A program made the translations under genes and the position numbers. The notes beneath the pieces were generated by a model. That model had not been told where the DNA came from. It did not search any database and worked only from the letters and a program-made list of their open reading frames with translations. A stretch of 64,000 bases of DNA, taken from positions 1 through 64,000 of the forward strand of contig CAYPYG010000013.1 in the NCBI GenBank assembly GCA_964415175.1, written 5' to 3'. Below, in pieces: positions 63,872 through 64,000 of the stretch; within the stretch, counting starts at the first letter, position 1; the number at the start of each line of letters is the position of its first letter. This DNA is from UBA2231 sp964415175 (GTDB taxonomy: Bacteria > Elusimicrobiota > Elusimicrobia > Elusimicrobiales > UBA9959).

Positions 63872-64000
63872 CTATTTCTGCCCGGGCTTGTTGGAGGCGA
63901 TTATCCTCTCGACTTCCTCGGGCGTTACCGGGTCTATGCTGCGGCACTTGGGGAAGCCCGAGCAGGCCAGGAAGTAGCCGCGCGCGCTCTTGCGCAGCAG
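63872..64000 (-). CDS. topA: DNA topoisomerase I, C-terminal fragment (cut by the right edge)
   Basis: The last 42 codons of a gene that begins beyond the window. ARGYFLACSGFPKCRS is a topoisomerase-I type zinc-ribbon repeat (FxxCSxxPxC), followed by IDPVTPEEVERII and the stop. The neighbouring xerC supports this call. Confidence 0.8.
   Translation of the reverse strand: MLRKSARGYFLACSGFPKCRSIDPVTPEEVERIIASNKPGQK

Overview
The window is a strongly GC-rich bacterial chromosome segment of densely packed operons, with stops and starts often overlapping by 1-4 bases. Envelope genes point to a Gram-negative cell with an outer membrane: TolC-MacA-MacB, LolCD, a NrfA lipoprotein and a predicted outer-membrane protein. 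McsA/McsB, class III cyclases and a DUF483-type gene occur beside them. The mix would fit an uncultured anaerobe such as an Elusimicrobiota member, but that placement is inference; no rRNA or tRNA gene was seen.

Layout. 1-5.1 kb (minus): ion/arsenite-type transporter (cut by the left edge), HAMP-adenylate cyclase, MocA-like nucleotidyltransferase, phosphofructokinase, 8-oxoguanine-deaminase-like amidohydrolase. 5.2-13.3 kb (plus): Ser/Thr kinase with TPRs, DUF483-like protein, fused PreT-PreA-type dihydropyrimidine dehydrogenase, SsnA-type aminohydrolase, phosphoesterase. 13.4-18.9 kb: an AT-richer type II-C CRISPR-Cas island (13 repeats, 12 spacers, cas2-cas1-cas9) with two tracrRNA-like genes flanking the array. 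19.1-19.3 kb: a long inverted-repeat element. 19.4-37.1 kb (minus): SIS isomerase, HAD phosphatase, hutI, yajQ-like, hutU, hutH, DnaQ-type exonuclease, DUF3307 protein, CHASE2-cyclase-TPR, histidine kinase, ferredoxin-EtfA, EtfB, acyl-CoA dehydrogenase and formimidoyltransferase-cyclodeaminase. 37.2-45.1 kb (minus): a candidate small RNA, small secreted protein, dipeptide epimerase, mcsB, mcsA, lolD, lolC, lysS, receiver protein and an unknown gene. 45.3-61.4 kb: mainly plus-strand ndk, pseudo-hydrolase, murQ, ccsB-ccsA-nrfH-nrfA, tolC-macA-macB, with dacB on minus, then glgB, an outer-membrane-like protein and a secreted alpha-amylase. 61.4-64 kb (minus): class II aldolase, xerC, YaeQ-like protein and the 3' end of topA.

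How genes work together. HutH-HutU-HutI plus FTCD make a complete histidine-to-glutamate route that also yields methenyl-THF. The amidohydrolases, dihydropyrimidine dehydrogenase and MocA-like enzyme suggest purine/pyrimidine salvage or catabolism. NrfHA with its own CcsBA cytochrome c maturation proteins would reduce nitrite to ammonium. Ferredoxin-EtfA/EtfB/acyl-CoA dehydrogenase resemble the electron-bifurcating caffeyl-CoA reductase. MurQ, DacB and the dipeptide epimerase recycle or remodel murein.

Main highlights: (1) two homologous tracrRNA-like units, one on each side of the CRISPR array, whose main stem differs only by compensatory base pairs; (2) several start codons exactly 7 bases after a -10 hexamer, suggesting leaderless mRNAs; (3) a consensus promoter plus intrinsic terminator framing an unannotated RNA of about 90 nt; (4) two perfect inverted repeats, 17 and 29 bp, in intergenic DNA; (5) a secreted hydrolase-fold protein that seems to have lost its whole catalytic triad.
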